The position numbers were made by a program, and so were the translations under genes. This document shows, one piece after another, positions 8,417-17,157 of a DNA stretch of 64,000 nt. The stretch is from NCBI GenBank assembly GCA_001304995.1, contig BBZU01000002.1:1-64000 (forward strand), given 5' to 3'. Positions within the stretch are counted from its first letter, which is position 1; each line of letters starts with the position of its first letter. The notes beneath the pieces were generated by a model. It was not told the origin of the DNA and ran no database searches. It saw only the letters and a list, made by a program, of their open reading frames with translations. Source of the stretch: Clostridia bacterium UC5.1-1D10. Its GTDB lineage: Bacteria > Bacillota > Clostridia > Lachnospirales > Anaerotignaceae.

Positions 8417-9445
8417 TTAGAACAATGCTTTTCTGGGGGAGATCAATACGTTTTTCAGTGTATCGATGTGTTCCAGCACCAGACCAGTACCCATAGCAAC
8501 GCAGTTCAGTGGTTCGTTTGCCACATGAACGGGCATGTCTGTTTCGGATGTGATGAGTTCATCCAGACCGCGCAGCAGTGCGCCGCCGCCTGTGAGAGTG
8601 ATGCCGTATTCCATAACGTCAGCAGCCAGTTCGGGAGGAGTTGCTTCCAGAGTCTGTTTGATGGTTTCGATGATGGAAGATACGGGTTCGCTCAGTGCTT
8701 CGCGAATGTGTACGGAATTGACTTCAATGGTCTTAGGCAGACCGGAAAGCAGGTCACGACCACGGATTTCCATTTTTTCTTCCTGTTCCAGAGGGTAAGC
8801 GGAACCGATGGTGATTTTGATTTCTTCAGCGGTTCTGTCACCGATAGCCAGGTTAAATTCACGTTTGATGTAGTTGACGATGGCGCTGTCCAGAGCATCA
8901 CCGGCTACACGCAGGGATGTGCTGGTAACGATGCCGCCCAGAGAAATGACTGCCACTTCGCTGGTACCACCGCCGATGTCAACGACCATGCTGCCGGTAG
9001 GTTCCGCAACGGGCAGACCTGCGCCGATGGATGCAGCCATGGGTTCTTCAATGAGGTAAGTGTCTTTATCTTTGGAGCCGGCAGCGATGGCTGCTTCCAG
9101 TACAGCTCTTTTTTCTACTTCTGTTACGCCAGAGGGTACGCAGATAACGATGCGGGGCTTAGGGCCAAACATGGAACGAACATAAGCCTTATTGATGAAG
9201 TAGCGCAGCATTGCCTGTGTTACGTCGAAGTCTGCGATCACGCCGTCTTTCATGGGACGGATGGCAACGATGTTGCCGGGTGTACGTCCGATCATTTCTT
9301 TTGCTTCGTTGCCCACAGCCAGCACTTCTTTTGTCTGTACGTTGATGGCTACAACGGAAGGCTCGTTTACGATGATGCCTTTTTCACGCATATAAACCAG
9401 TGTATTGGCGGTACCCAAGTCGATACCCATATCTTTGGAAAACAT
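8417..9445 (-). CDS. mreB: MreB, actin-like rod shape-determining protein
   Basis: The protein has 342 residues of the actin/Hsp70 fold. The phosphate-1 loop is [12 protein letters not shown] at the N-terminus, with phosphate-2 [18 protein letters not shown] and the adenosine motif [15 protein letters not shown]. MreB polymerises on the inner membrane face and steers side-wall synthesis. It is the first gene of the operon, preceded by a clear sigma-A-like promoter. It starts [14 protein letters not shown] at an ATG at 9445 with AAAGGGG upstream. Confidence 0.97.
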   Translation of the reverse strand: MFSKDMGIDLGTANTLVYMREKGIIVNEPSVVAINVQTKEVLAVGNEAKEMIGRTPGNIVAIRPMKDGVIADFDVTQAMLRYFINKAYVRSMFGPKPRIVICVPSGVTEVEKRAVLEAAIAAGSKDKDTYLIEEPMAASIGAGLPVAEPTGSMVVDIGGGTSEVAVISLGGIVTSTSLRVAGDALDSAIVNYIKREFNLAIGDRTAEEIKITIGSAYPLEQEEKMEIRGRDLLSGLPKTIEVNSVHIREALSEPVSSIIETIKQTLEATPPELAADVMEYGITLTGGGALLRGLDELITSETDMPVHVANEPLNCVAMGTGLVLEHIDTLKNVLISPRKALF

Positions 9446-9517
9446 AAATTCAATTAACCCCTTTCTATCATAAAAACCAGAATGGATTTTTCTTCTCCTG
9501 AAAAAGCCTTACATTTT

Positions 9518-9546
9518 ATAATACCTTTTTTTTGCGGAATTTTCAA
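9518..9546 (-). promoter_or_regulatory. Putative sigma-A promoter of the mreB-min operon
   Basis: On the minus strand, TTGAAA (9541-9546), a 17-base spacer and TATTAT (9518-9523). It lies about 75 bp upstream of the mreB start. It matches 5 of 6 bases of each consensus box. Confidence 0.65.
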
Positions 9547-9654
9547 TAAAAAAAGCCATTGGAATTAGGAAAAACAAGAAAATTTCCACGCAAAAAACGA
9601 CAGAAAAAACCGCCCTTCCCGTGGAATTTCCCCGAAACAGACGGCTGGATCTGT

Positions 9655-9912
9655 TTAAATTTTGCGATAAATAAAAAAAGCAAGGACGATACCCAGAATA
9701 CCGGCGATGGTAAAACGTACCGTAAAAGCGAATTGCAGTGTCAGCACGCCCAAATCCAACACCAAAGGAGAGGTAAGCCCGAAGCTTTTGCCATAACCGA
9801 GCCAACTCAAGGCAGGGTAACCGCTCAGAAGCTGTGCCAAAAATCCGCCCAGCACAACGCCAGCCAGCAGCAGCAGTATCAAAACCCAAATGTTTTGTGA
9901 ACGTCCTTTCAT
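9655..9912 (-). CDS. DUF4321 family small membrane protein
   Basis: The protein has 85 residues, starting MKGRSQNIWVLILLLLAG. Two hydrophobic segments flank a short loop (YPALSWLGYGKSFGL, then LDLGVLTLQFAFTVRF). This pattern matches DUF4321, a Clostridia/Bacilli membrane family of unknown role often found beside cell-wall or division genes. The ATG at 9912 has AGGAGG eight bases upstream; longer reading runs upstream of it lack a ribosome site. It lies upstream of mreB on the same strand with its own likely promoter. Confidence 0.75.
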   Translation of the reverse strand: MKGRSQNIWVLILLLLAGVVLGGFLAQLLSGYPALSWLGYGKSFGLTSPLVLDLGVLTLQFAFTVRFTIAGILGIVLAFFIYRKI

Positions 9913-9944
9913 GTGATTGTCCTCCTGTGTTATTTCCAAAAGTA

Positions 9945-9976
9945 TATCATATTTTGACAAGGGGGTAAAGGGAACA
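9945..9976 (-). promoter_or_regulatory. Weak candidate promoter for the DUF4321 gene
   Basis: On the minus strand, TTTACC, a 17-base spacer and TATACT, about 35-65 bp upstream of the ATG at 9912. The -35 box is poor (4 of 6). Confidence 0.35.
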
Positions 9977-10122
9977 AAACATAAAAAACAGGGAGGAAAC
10001 CTTTGATTTCCTTGAGAAAATGACGAAAGACGGCGCTTTTTGGCAAAGGAGGGGGAAAGAGAGGAAACAGCAATCAAGGAAGGTCAAAGGGGGAATGTTT
10101 CCCGTAAAGTTTTGGGAGAGAG

Positions 10123-10163
10123 AAAAAAGCCGGAGTCCTCTGTGTTAAGGGTTCCGGCTTTCT
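10123..10163 (-). terminator. Second terminator after rnfB
   Basis: AAAGCCGGA pairs with TCCGGCTTT over an 18-base loop, with a T-rich tail on the minus strand. Together with the hairpin at 10187-10220 it gives tandem terminators at the end of the rnf operon. Confidence 0.65.
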
Positions 10164-10186
10164 TAATTGGAAATGTCAGTGAGCAT

Positions 10187-10220
10187 AAAAAAACGGTGAA
10201 GCCGATGGCTTCACCGTTTT
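10187..10220 (-). terminator. Rho-independent terminator of the rnf operon
   Basis: A perfect 14-bp stem, AAAACGGTGAAGCC with GGCTTCACCGTTTT, and a 3-base loop. Seven T follow on the minus strand, directly downstream of the rnfB stop. Confidence 0.9.
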
Positions 10221-10231
10221 GCTGTTTTGGA

Positions 10232-11110
10232 TTATTCAGCGGGTTTTTCTTCTGCTTTAGGTGCTTCAGCAGCAGGAGCTTCTGCTTTGGGAGCAGCAGC
10301 GGGAGCAGCAGGTCTCTTACCTGTGATAACGCCTTTCGGGCATTTGTTTGCACAGATACCGCAAGATTTACATTTGCTGTAATCGATTACTGCCACGTTG
10401 TCGATAACATGGATTGCATCGAAAGGACAGTTCTTTTCACAGATCTTACATGCGATACAACCTGTGGAGCAAACCTGCATTACATTCTTACCAACATCTT
10501 TGGAAGAGCACTGTACTTTTACTTTCTTCTTAGCAGGCAGCAGTTCGATGATGTGTTTCGGGCAAGCAGATACGCATTTACCACAAGCTACACATTTATC
10601 TTTATCTACTACTGCAACGCCATCGATGATTTCGATTGCGCCGAAAGCACAAGCTTTTTTACAGCTGCCCAGACCCAGACAGCCATATGTGCAGCTCTTA
10701 GCGCCGCCGCCAGCCAGCTGTACAGCCATGTTACAGTCGTCAATACCAAAGTAGTCGTATTTCATTTTTGCTGTTTCACAAGTACCACCGCATTTTACGA
10801 ATGCAGCTACGGGTTCGGAAGCTGTTGCTTCGATACCCATGATGGCACCTACTTTTTCTGCTACTGCAACGCCGCCAACGGGGCAGGCATTTACAGGAGC
10901 AGAACCAGCAGCGATTGCAGCAGCACAACCGCCGCAACCAGGGAAACCACAGCCACCGCAGTTCGCGCCGGGCAGTACTTCCAAAATTTCACCGATCTTG
11001 GGATCTTCGTCTACTTTGAAGACCTCGCCGGCAATGCCAAGGCCTGCACCAAAAACAACACCAAGGCCACCGATACTCAGGATCGGATATACAATATTCA
11101 TAATGTCCAT
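10232..11110 (-). CDS. rnfB: RnfB, iron-sulfur subunit of the Rnf ferredoxin:NAD+ oxidoreductase
   Basis: The protein has about 292 residues. An N-terminal membrane helix is followed by a 4Fe-4S cluster domain (CGGCGFPGCGGC), a second set (CETAK...CNMAV...CTYGCLGLGSCKKAC) and several CxxCxxCxxxCP ferredoxin motifs (CVACGKCVSACP, CIACKICEKNCP, CKSCGICANKCP). The C-terminus is a low-complexity Ala/Pro/Lys/Glu tail. RnfB accepts electrons from reduced ferredoxin. Start: the ATG at 11110, ten bases after AAGGAG; an in-frame GTG at 11119 overlaps the ribosome site. It is the last gene of rnfCDGEAB and is followed by tandem terminators. Confidence 0.95.
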   Translation of the reverse strand: MDIMNIVYPILSIGGLGVVFGAGLGIAGEVFKVDEDPKIGEILEVLPGANCGGCGFPGCGGCAAAIAAGSAPVNACPVGGVAVAEKVGAIMGIEATASEPVAAFVKCGGTCETAKMKYDYFGIDDCNMAVQLAGGGAKSCTYGCLGLGSCKKACAFGAIEIIDGVAVVDKDKCVACGKCVSACPKHIIELLPAKKKVKVQCSSKDVGKNVMQVCSTGCIACKICEKNCPFDAIHVIDNVAVIDYSKCKSCGICANKCPKGVITGKRPAAPAAAPKAEAPAAEAPKAEEKPAE

Positions 11111-11129
11111 TTTTGTCACACTCCTTGCA

Positions 11130-11708
11130 TTACAGTTTGATCAGACCGGAGAATCCCAGAAAAGCGATAGACATCAGACCAGCGGTTACCAGAGCCATGG
11201 GGAAACCGTCGAAAGCCTTAGGTGTATCGTTGTCTGCGATTCTTTCACGGATACCAGCGAACAGTACGATTGCCAGTGCGAAACCAGCAGCGCCGCCGAT
11301 ACCGTTGAAGATGGATTCGATGAAGGAATAACCCTTCTGCATGTTCAGTACGGCAACACCCAGTACCGCACAGTTTGTTGTGATCAGGGGCAGGAATACG
11401 CCCAGTGCCTGATACAAAGCAGGAGCTGCTTTTTTCAGGAACATTTCTACAAACTGTACCAGGGATGCGATAACCAGAATGAACGCGATGTTATACAGGT
11501 ATTCGATGTGCAGAGGAACCAGGATCAGGTTATAAACCAACCAGGAAGCCGCACTGGCCAATACGATAACGAAGATTACGGCCATACCCATGCCGGCTGC
11601 GGTGTCTACTTTTTTAGAAACGCCGAGGAATGGGCAGATGCCTAAGAACTGGGACAAAACGTAGTTGTTTACGAAGATCCCGGCCAATAATAATAAAATC
11701 AGATACAT
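11130..11708 (-). CDS. rnfA: RnfA, membrane subunit of the Rnf complex
   Basis: The protein has 192 residues and six membrane segments with the Rnf/Nqr signature NNYVLSQFLGICPFLGVSKK near the N-terminus and LPLITTNCAVLGVAVL in the second half. Together with RnfE it holds the intramembrane [2Fe-2S] site in this family. It lies between rnfE and rnfB with short spacing. Confidence 0.95.
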   Translation of the reverse strand: MYLILLLLAGIFVNNYVLSQFLGICPFLGVSKKVDTAAGMGMAVIFVIVLASAASWLVYNLILVPLHIEYLYNIAFILVIASLVQFVEMFLKKAAPALYQALGVFLPLITTNCAVLGVAVLNMQKGYSFIESIFNGIGGAAGFALAIVLFAGIRERIADNDTPKAFDGFPMALVTAGLMSIAFLGFSGLIKL

Positions 11709-11721
11709 TCTCTACCCCTCC

Positions 11722-12321
11722 TTATGCTTTTTTCTTGTTTCTGAAGTGATTCAGTGCAGCCATCAGGCAAGCCAGTGTGAAGAACGCACCGGGAGCCATA
11801 ACGAACAGCAGAGTTCTGGGGAATGCTTCAGGCAGTACTGTCATATCGAACAGAGTACCAGCGCCGATGAATTCACGCACCAGACCCAGAACACCCAGAG
11901 CGATTGTGAAACCAAGACCCATGCCGATACCGTCGAAGATGGAAGCGATAGGGCCGTTTTTGGAAGCGAATGCTTCTGCTCTGGCCAGAATGATACAGTT
12001 AACAACGATCAGAGGGATATAAAGACCCAGAGATGCGTTCAAAGCAGGAAGATATGCTTTCAGCATAAATTCGATGATTGTAACGAATGTTGCGATAACA
12101 ACGATGAAGCAAGGGATTCTTACTTTATCGGGAATTACTTTTCTCAGCAGGGATACGAACAAGTTCGCAAAAATCAGTACTGCTGTTGTGGAAAGACCCA
12201 TACCGATACCGTTGATCGCGGAGCTGGTAACAGCCAGTGTAGGACACATACCGATAACCTGTACAAAGGTAGGGTTTTCATTGATAATACCATTTTTCAG
12301 GATTTTGATAGGGTTAGCCAT
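11722..12321 (-). CDS. rnfE: RnfE, membrane subunit of the Rnf complex
   Basis: The protein has 199 residues, is homologous to RnfA and has six hydrophobic segments. Family motifs include NPTFVQVIGMCPTLAVTSSA and YIPLIVVNCIILARAEAFA, with the conserved cysteines of the paired RnfA/E membrane cluster. Its ATG overlaps the rnfG stop by one base. Confidence 0.95.
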   Translation of the reverse strand: MANPIKILKNGIINENPTFVQVIGMCPTLAVTSSAINGIGMGLSTTAVLIFANLFVSLLRKVIPDKVRIPCFIVVIATFVTIIEFMLKAYLPALNASLGLYIPLIVVNCIILARAEAFASKNGPIASIFDGIGMGLGFTIALGVLGLVREFIGAGTLFDMTVLPEAFPRTLLFVMAPGAFFTLACLMAALNHFRNKKKA

Positions 12322-12860
12322 TAGTTAGCACCTCCGTTCGCTGCGACCCAGTCCAAAGCTTCCTGTGCACCAGCACAAACAGCTCTGGAAGTAATGGTGG
12401 AGCTTGTGATGGGCACGATTTCACCGCCGTCTTTTGTAACAGCTACGCTGCCGGATTTGCCAGCAAACTGTTCATAGAATTCGGGTTCTGTGGATTTTGC
12501 GCCCAGACCGGGTGTTTCGGAGTGGCCAGTTACACGCAGACCAGTGATCACACCGTCAGCGTCAATGCCAACCATTGTTTTTACAGCGCCGCCAAAGCCG
12601 CCGGGTTCTGTTGTCAGAACGTAGCCGCCGTTGTCAGCCTGGTAAACGGCAGTGATTGTGCCTGTCAGTTCTGCATCTGTCAGCTGTTCAAAGCTGGATG
12701 CTTCAGGCATAACTGCTTTCATGGATTCGTTCAATGTTTTTTCGTTCTGCAGTGCGATGGGTTCTTTTGTTACTTCAGAAACCACACCCAGGCAAGCCGC
12801 AGCAACTGCGGAAATAAGCAGAAGCACAACTGCGGGTTTTACAACTTCTTTTGTGTTCAT
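12321..12860 (-). CDS. rnfG: RnfG, FMN-binding subunit of the Rnf complex
   Basis: The protein has 179 residues. One N-terminal membrane helix is followed by the extracytoplasmic FMN-binding domain. The covalent-FMN motif SGAT-type is seen as SSTITSRAV near the C-terminus, after the GHSETPGLGAK block typical of RnfG/NqrC. The ATG overlaps the rnfD stop by ATGA. Confidence 0.94.
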   Translation of the reverse strand: MNTKEVVKPAVVLLLISAVAAACLGVVSEVTKEPIALQNEKTLNESMKAVMPEASSFEQLTDAELTGTITAVYQADNGGYVLTTEPGGFGGAVKTMVGIDADGVITGLRVTGHSETPGLGAKSTEPEFYEQFAGKSGSVAVTKDGGEIVPITSSTITSRAVCAGAQEALDWVAANGGAN

Positions 12861-13823
12861 GCTTTTTTCGCCTCCTTCACTTTGGGCAGTGCACCGAAGA
12901 TCTTAGGTTCTGTGAATCTTTCGATCAGAGGTACAGCCAGGTTCATAATCAGAATAGAGTAGGATACACCTTCGGGGTAACCGCCGAAAATTCTGATCAG
13001 TGTGGTGATGATACCACAGCCGATGGCAAAGATAACTTGGCCTTTCGGTGTAACGGGGGGAAGATGCATAGTCAGTTGCCATGAAGAAAGCACCCAGCAT
13101 CAGACCGCCGGTGAAGATTTCATAAACAGGTACACGCAGACCTTTTCTGCCGATAGCAGCGGTCAGTACGAATACTGTCAGGATGTACAGTACAGGAATC
13201 TTCCAGCTGATAACATGTTTCACCAGCAGGTAGATACCACCGATGATCAGTGCGATTGCACATGTTTCACCGATACAGCCGCCGATGTTACCGAAGATAA
13301 CATCCTGCAGGCTTGCGTCGGGCATAACGCCTGTTTTCAGTGTAGCCAGAGGCGTTGCAACTGCTGCTGCGTCAGCGCCGCTGAAACCAACGGGTGCTGT
13401 CCAGGATGTCATTTCTGTGGGATAAGAAGCCAACAGGAATGCTCTACCAGCCAGTGCAGGGTTGATGAAGTTCTGACCCAGACCACCAAAGAGCTGTTTT
13501 GCAAAAATGATAGCGAATGCTGCACCAACGATAGGCACCCAGATAGGAGCGCTTGCGGGCAGGTTCATTGCCAGCAGCAGACCTGTTACAACTGCGGACA
13601 GGTCACTGATGGTTACAGGTTTTTTCAGCAGTTTCTGATACAGCCATTCGAAGAATACGCTGGCTACGATGGAAACTGCGATCAGGATCAATGCAGGAAT
13701 ACCGAAGAAATAGATACCCATCGCTGTTGCAGGAATCAGCGCGATGATAACGTCACGCATGATGCTCTGAATGGATTCTTTAGAACGCACATGAGGGGTA
13801 CCGGATACTACAAAATTAGCCAT
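12857..13823 (-). pseudogene. rnfD: RnfD, membrane subunit of the Rnf complex, frameshifted
   Basis: The first ~255 codons encode a normal RnfD with many membrane segments and a flavin-site-like region (GADAAAVATPLATLK). After FFMATDYASSP the reading frame is lost at a run of six G on the plus strand (13055-13060). With five G the frame continues VTPKGQVIFAIGCGIITTLIR to ...KVKEAKKA and overlaps rnfG by 4 bp, exactly as an intact operon would. The product would be about 321 residues. Because the rest of rnfCDGEAB is intact and RnfD is required for the complex, a sequencing indel is the simplest reading. A true break would disable the complex. Confidence 0.9.
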
Positions 13824-13842
13824 TCTTTACTCTCCCCCCTTC

Positions 13843-15237
13843 TCAGTTCTTTTCAGCTTTGGCTTTTGCTTCAGCTTCCGCTTTTGCTCTTGCAGCAGCG
13901 GCTGCGGCAGCTTTTTTGCCTGCTTCGATTTTCTTAGTTGCGCGGATGGACTGTGCCAGCTGGCGTTTTGCGGGACATTCGTAAGAACAAGAACCACATT
14001 CGATACAATCCAGACCGTGATGTTTTACGAAACCTTCGCCGTCACCTTTCAGTGCGCATGCGTTCAGCAGGAAAGGCTGAAGGCCCATAGGGCAATGTTC
14101 TACGCATTTACCGCAACGGATACAGTTTCTTTCTTCGGGAATGAAAGCTTCTTCCTGTGTGAAGCACAGCAGACCGGAAGTGGTCTTAACGGAAGCAACA
14201 TCCAGAGTGTACAGGGTAGGGCCCATCATAGGACCGCCGGCAATCAGTTTTACAGGTGCGTTAGCGCCTTCGTTGAAACCGCCGATAGCGTCTACCAGAT
14301 CTCTCAGTGTCATACCGATTCTGATCTTGTAGTTACCGGGGTTTTTGATACCTTTACCGGAAACGGTTACGATTCTTCTCATCAGAGGTCTGCCTTTGCA
14401 GATAGCTCTTTCGATAGCAACAACGGTATCAACGTTGTCTACGATACAGCCAGCGCTTGCAGGCAGTGCACCGGATTTCACTTCTCTCTTTGTGATAGCG
14501 TAAATCAGGTGTTTTTCAGAACCCTGAGGGAATTTGGTCACCAGAGGCTGAACAGTGATGTTGTCGATGCCTTCACAAGCCTTTGTCATGGATTCGATGG
14601 CTTTGGGCTTGTTCATTTCGATACCGATAACGCCTTTTGCACCGGGGTGCAGTTTCAGCATGATCTGCAGACCTTTTACGATTCTTTCGGGTTCTTCCAG
14701 CATCAGACGGTAGTCGCATGTGAGGTAAGGTTCACATTCAGCTGCGTTGATGAGGATGTGATCGATCGGTGTGTCTTTGGGAGGGTTCAGTTTTACATGT
14801 GTGGGGAAGCCCGCACCGCCCAGACCAACAACGCCGGCATCTTTGATTGCTGCCAGAATTTCTTCGTTGGACATGGTTGTGTAATCTCTGCCCTGGTTCA
14901 GACCTTCGATTTCTTCCATCTTGCCGTCGTTTTTGACAACGATGGATTTTACAGTTGCGCCGCCGGGTACCAGCATGGGTCTAATGTCCACAACTTCACC
15001 AGATACGCTGGCAAAGATGGGAGAAGACATGAATGCAGGTGACTCAGCGATTTTCTGTCCTACTTTTACATGGTCGCCAACTGCTACCAGAGGTTCACAA
15101 GGAGCCCCGATATGCTGGGACATAGGGTAGAACAACTCAGAGTTTTCCTTGGGGAGTATCACCTGAATGGGCTGCTCTGCGGACAGAGCTTTTCCATCGG
15201 GCGGGTGAACTCCACGTTTGAACGTTAAAGCTTGCAT
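13843..15237 (-). CDS. rnfC: RnfC, NADH-binding subunit of the Rnf complex
   Basis: The protein has 464 residues. It carries the barrel-sandwich start (FKRGVHPPDGK), the flavin/NADH-type region (GVVGLGGAGFPTHVKL, INAAECEPYLTCDYRL) and two 4Fe-4S motifs (CIRCGKCVEHCP, CIECGSCSYECP). It ends in an Ala/Lys-rich coil. RnfC passes electrons to NAD+ while the complex exports Na+ or H+. The ATG at 15237 has GAGGGGG upstream. It is first in the operon, after a 480-bp AT-rich gap. Confidence 0.95.
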   Translation of the reverse strand: MQALTFKRGVHPPDGKALSAEQPIQVILPKENSELFYPMSQHIGAPCEPLVAVGDHVKVGQKIAESPAFMSSPIFASVSGEVVDIRPMLVPGGATVKSIVVKNDGKMEEIEGLNQGRDYTTMSNEEILAAIKDAGVVGLGGAGFPTHVKLNPPKDTPIDHILINAAECEPYLTCDYRLMLEEPERIVKGLQIMLKLHPGAKGVIGIEMNKPKAIESMTKACEGIDNITVQPLVTKFPQGSEKHLIYAITKREVKSGALPASAGCIVDNVDTVVAIERAICKGRPLMRRIVTVSGKGIKNPGNYKIRIGMTLRDLVDAIGGFNEGANAPVKLIAGGPMMGPTLYTLDVASVKTTSGLLCFTQEEAFIPEERNCIRCGKCVEHCPMGLQPFLLNACALKGDGEGFVKHHGLDCIECGSCSYECPAKRQLAQSIRATKKIEAGKKAAAAAAARAKAEAEAKAKAEKN

Positions 15238-15351
15238 ATTATCCCCCTCTGTCAAGTGATTTTTGCGTTTACAGCACAAAAGAAAAGCATTTGGCTGGAA
15301 ACGCTTAGTTTGGTTATACTTTATAAAAATATAGCTATATATAACAGCAAT

Positions 15352-15380
15352 ATTTTAATACAAAAATAAGAAATTCACAA
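15352..15380 (-). promoter_or_regulatory. Candidate promoter of the rnf operon
   Basis: On the minus strand, TTGTGA (15375-15380), 17 bases and TAAAAT (15352-15357), about 115 bp upstream of rnfC. Other AT-rich -10-like strings lie nearby, so the choice is uncertain. Confidence 0.35.
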
Positions 15381-15645
15381 CATTTTTTTGCCAAAAAACG
15401 GGAAAAATGCTTTTTTAAGCAAAATATGTGTTTCGTTACATCAAATTTTAAGATGTATTTAATTAGGAAAGAATTGCATTTTATAAAATCATTTCCCAGT
15501 TAGTTTGTATCCAAAACATTTTCTTCCCCTAAAGTGTACTATTATTATCTATAAATGTAAATGAGAATTTATTACCAACATTTCGGCTGGAAAACTGGTA
15601 TCTTTTACAAAAAACTGGCAGCAATCTCACAGAAATGTAAAACAA

Positions 15646-15685
15646 TGGCATAAAACTTGCTACTCCATTTCCCCTGTGTTACAAT
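15646..15685 (+). promoter_or_regulatory. Overlapping sigma-54-type and sigma-A-type promoter candidates of rpoN
   Basis: TGGCAT-N5-TTGCT at 15646-15661 has the GG and GC doublets exactly 12 bases apart, as in -24/-12 promoters. The same bases supply a sigma-A-like TTGCTA (15657-15662), then a 17-base spacer and TACAAT (15680-15685). The rpoN start follows 33 bp later. Autoregulation is inference. Confidence 0.5.
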
Positions 15686-15718
15686 AAGAACAAAAAAAGA
15701 GGGAAGGAGGCGGAGGAT

Positions 15719-17076
15719 ATGGATCTTTCGCTGCAAATACAGCAAAAGCAGATTCTTTCCCAGCGGATGCAGCAGTCCGTTGAGATCCTGCAGATGAATA
15801 CCCTGGCGTTATCGGAATACATACGGGAAGTGGCGGAAGAAAATCCACTGCTGGACTGGTCGGAAGAACGCCCTCTTTTGCCGGAAGATGAAAAACTGCT
15901 GCAAAAATTGGAGTGGCTTCAGGAAAGCGATGAACAGAACCGGGGCTTTTACCAGACAGAAATGGATAATGAAAAAGAACGGGAAGACCTGCGCTATGGC
16001 AAGAAGGAAGCCCAGAGCCTCAGGGAGTACCTGCTTTTCCAGATCCATCTTTTGCCTGTCTGTGAAAAGGAAAAAAGATACTGACATTTCTGGCGGAAAG
16101 CACGGAAGAAAGCGGCTATCTGGAAACAGACGCCCTAGAAGCAGCTATGGAGCGTTACCATCTGGATATGCAGCGGGCAGAGGAAATATTGGGACATTTG
16201 CAGAAACTTGATCCGCCCGGCGTGGGAGCCAGAGATCTGAAGGAATGTCTAAAGATACAGCTCATGCAAAAAGGCGCTTCTGTGGCAGCCCAGAACATTG
16301 TGGAAGATTATCTGGCGGATATTGCCAAAAACCGCATCTCCTATATTGCTAAGAAGCTGCATATATCTATGGAAGAAATGGCAGACGCTTTGGCAGAGAT
16401 TCGCAGCTGCGCCCCCAAGCCCGGCAGTGGTTTTGCCAATGATCGCCCGGTGGAATACGTGGTGCCCGATGTGTTCGTGGAGCGCAGAGGGGGAGAACTG
16501 CTGGTGAGCGTCAACAGTTCTCTGGTGCCAAGACTGTTTATCAGCCCTTCTTATCGGCAGATTTTGAAGGAAGACCCTTCCAAAGATACGAAAGAATATG
16601 TGGCGCAGAAACTGCGGCAGGCAGAATGGGCAGTCCAGTGTGTGGGCAGAAGGGAATCCACTTTGCTGGAAACGGCAAAACAGATTGTGGCAGTGCAGCG
16701 GGAATTTTTCCTTTCTCCAAACGGAGCCTTGAAGCCTCTGCGTATGGTGGATGTGGCGGAAAAAATGCAAGTGCATGAGTCTACCATCAGCCGTGCCGTA
16801 AAGGATAAATATCTCCAATGCGACAAAGGGGTATTTGCCTTAGGTGACTTCTTTTCCAAAGCCGTTGTCACCGATGGTGCCCAGAGCGTATCTGCCAGCA
16901 GTGTGCAGAAACAGCTGGCTGACATCATTGACGGTGAGGATAAGACCCATCCCCTCAGTGACCGGGAACTGACGGAAAAACTGGTGGCACAGGGTGTGCA
17001 GATTTCCCGCAGAACCGTAGCCAAGTATCGGGAAGCCATGGGAATCCCTGGTGCATCAGGCAGAAAACAGTATTAA
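15719..17076 (+). pseudogene. rpoN: RNA polymerase sigma-54 factor, frameshifted
   Basis: Region I is at the start (LSLQIQQKQILSQRMQQSVEIL), with the acidic linker following. The frame is lost at six A (16071-16076), giving a stop at 16084. One extra A continues KILTFLAESTEESGYLETDALEAAMERYHL and then the core-binding domain (LDPPGVGARDLKECL). The helix-turn-helix (KMQVHESTISRAVKDKYLQ) and the RpoN box (SRRTVAKYREAMGIP) are intact. Reconstructed length is about 452 residues, normal for the family. Sigma-54 directs transcription from -24/-12 promoters with AAA+ activators; none is encoded in this window. A real -1 slip at AAA is conceivable but the phase does not match a classic A-AAA-AAG heptamer. 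Confidence 0.9.
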
Positions 17077-17085
17077 AATAGAAAA

Positions 17086-17131
17086 CAGCCGGAAATTTTG
17101 GAAGAAAACAGAAATTTCCGGTTTCTTTTTG
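17086..17131 (+). terminator. Terminator of rpoN
   Basis: CCGGAAATTT pairs with AAATTTCCGG, followed by TTTCTTTTT, starting about 10 bases after the rpoN stop. Confidence 0.85.
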
Positions 17132-17157
17132 GTTTGAGATAGAAAGAAGGTGGAAAC

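Larger units (their letters stand above)
15238..15718. other. AT-rich divergent intergenic region, rnfC/rpoN
   Basis: This is the control region shared by the rnf operon (leftward) and rpoN (rightward). It contains candidate promoters for both, listed separately, and short A/T tracts. No open reading frame or strong hairpin was seen. Confidence 0.6.
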
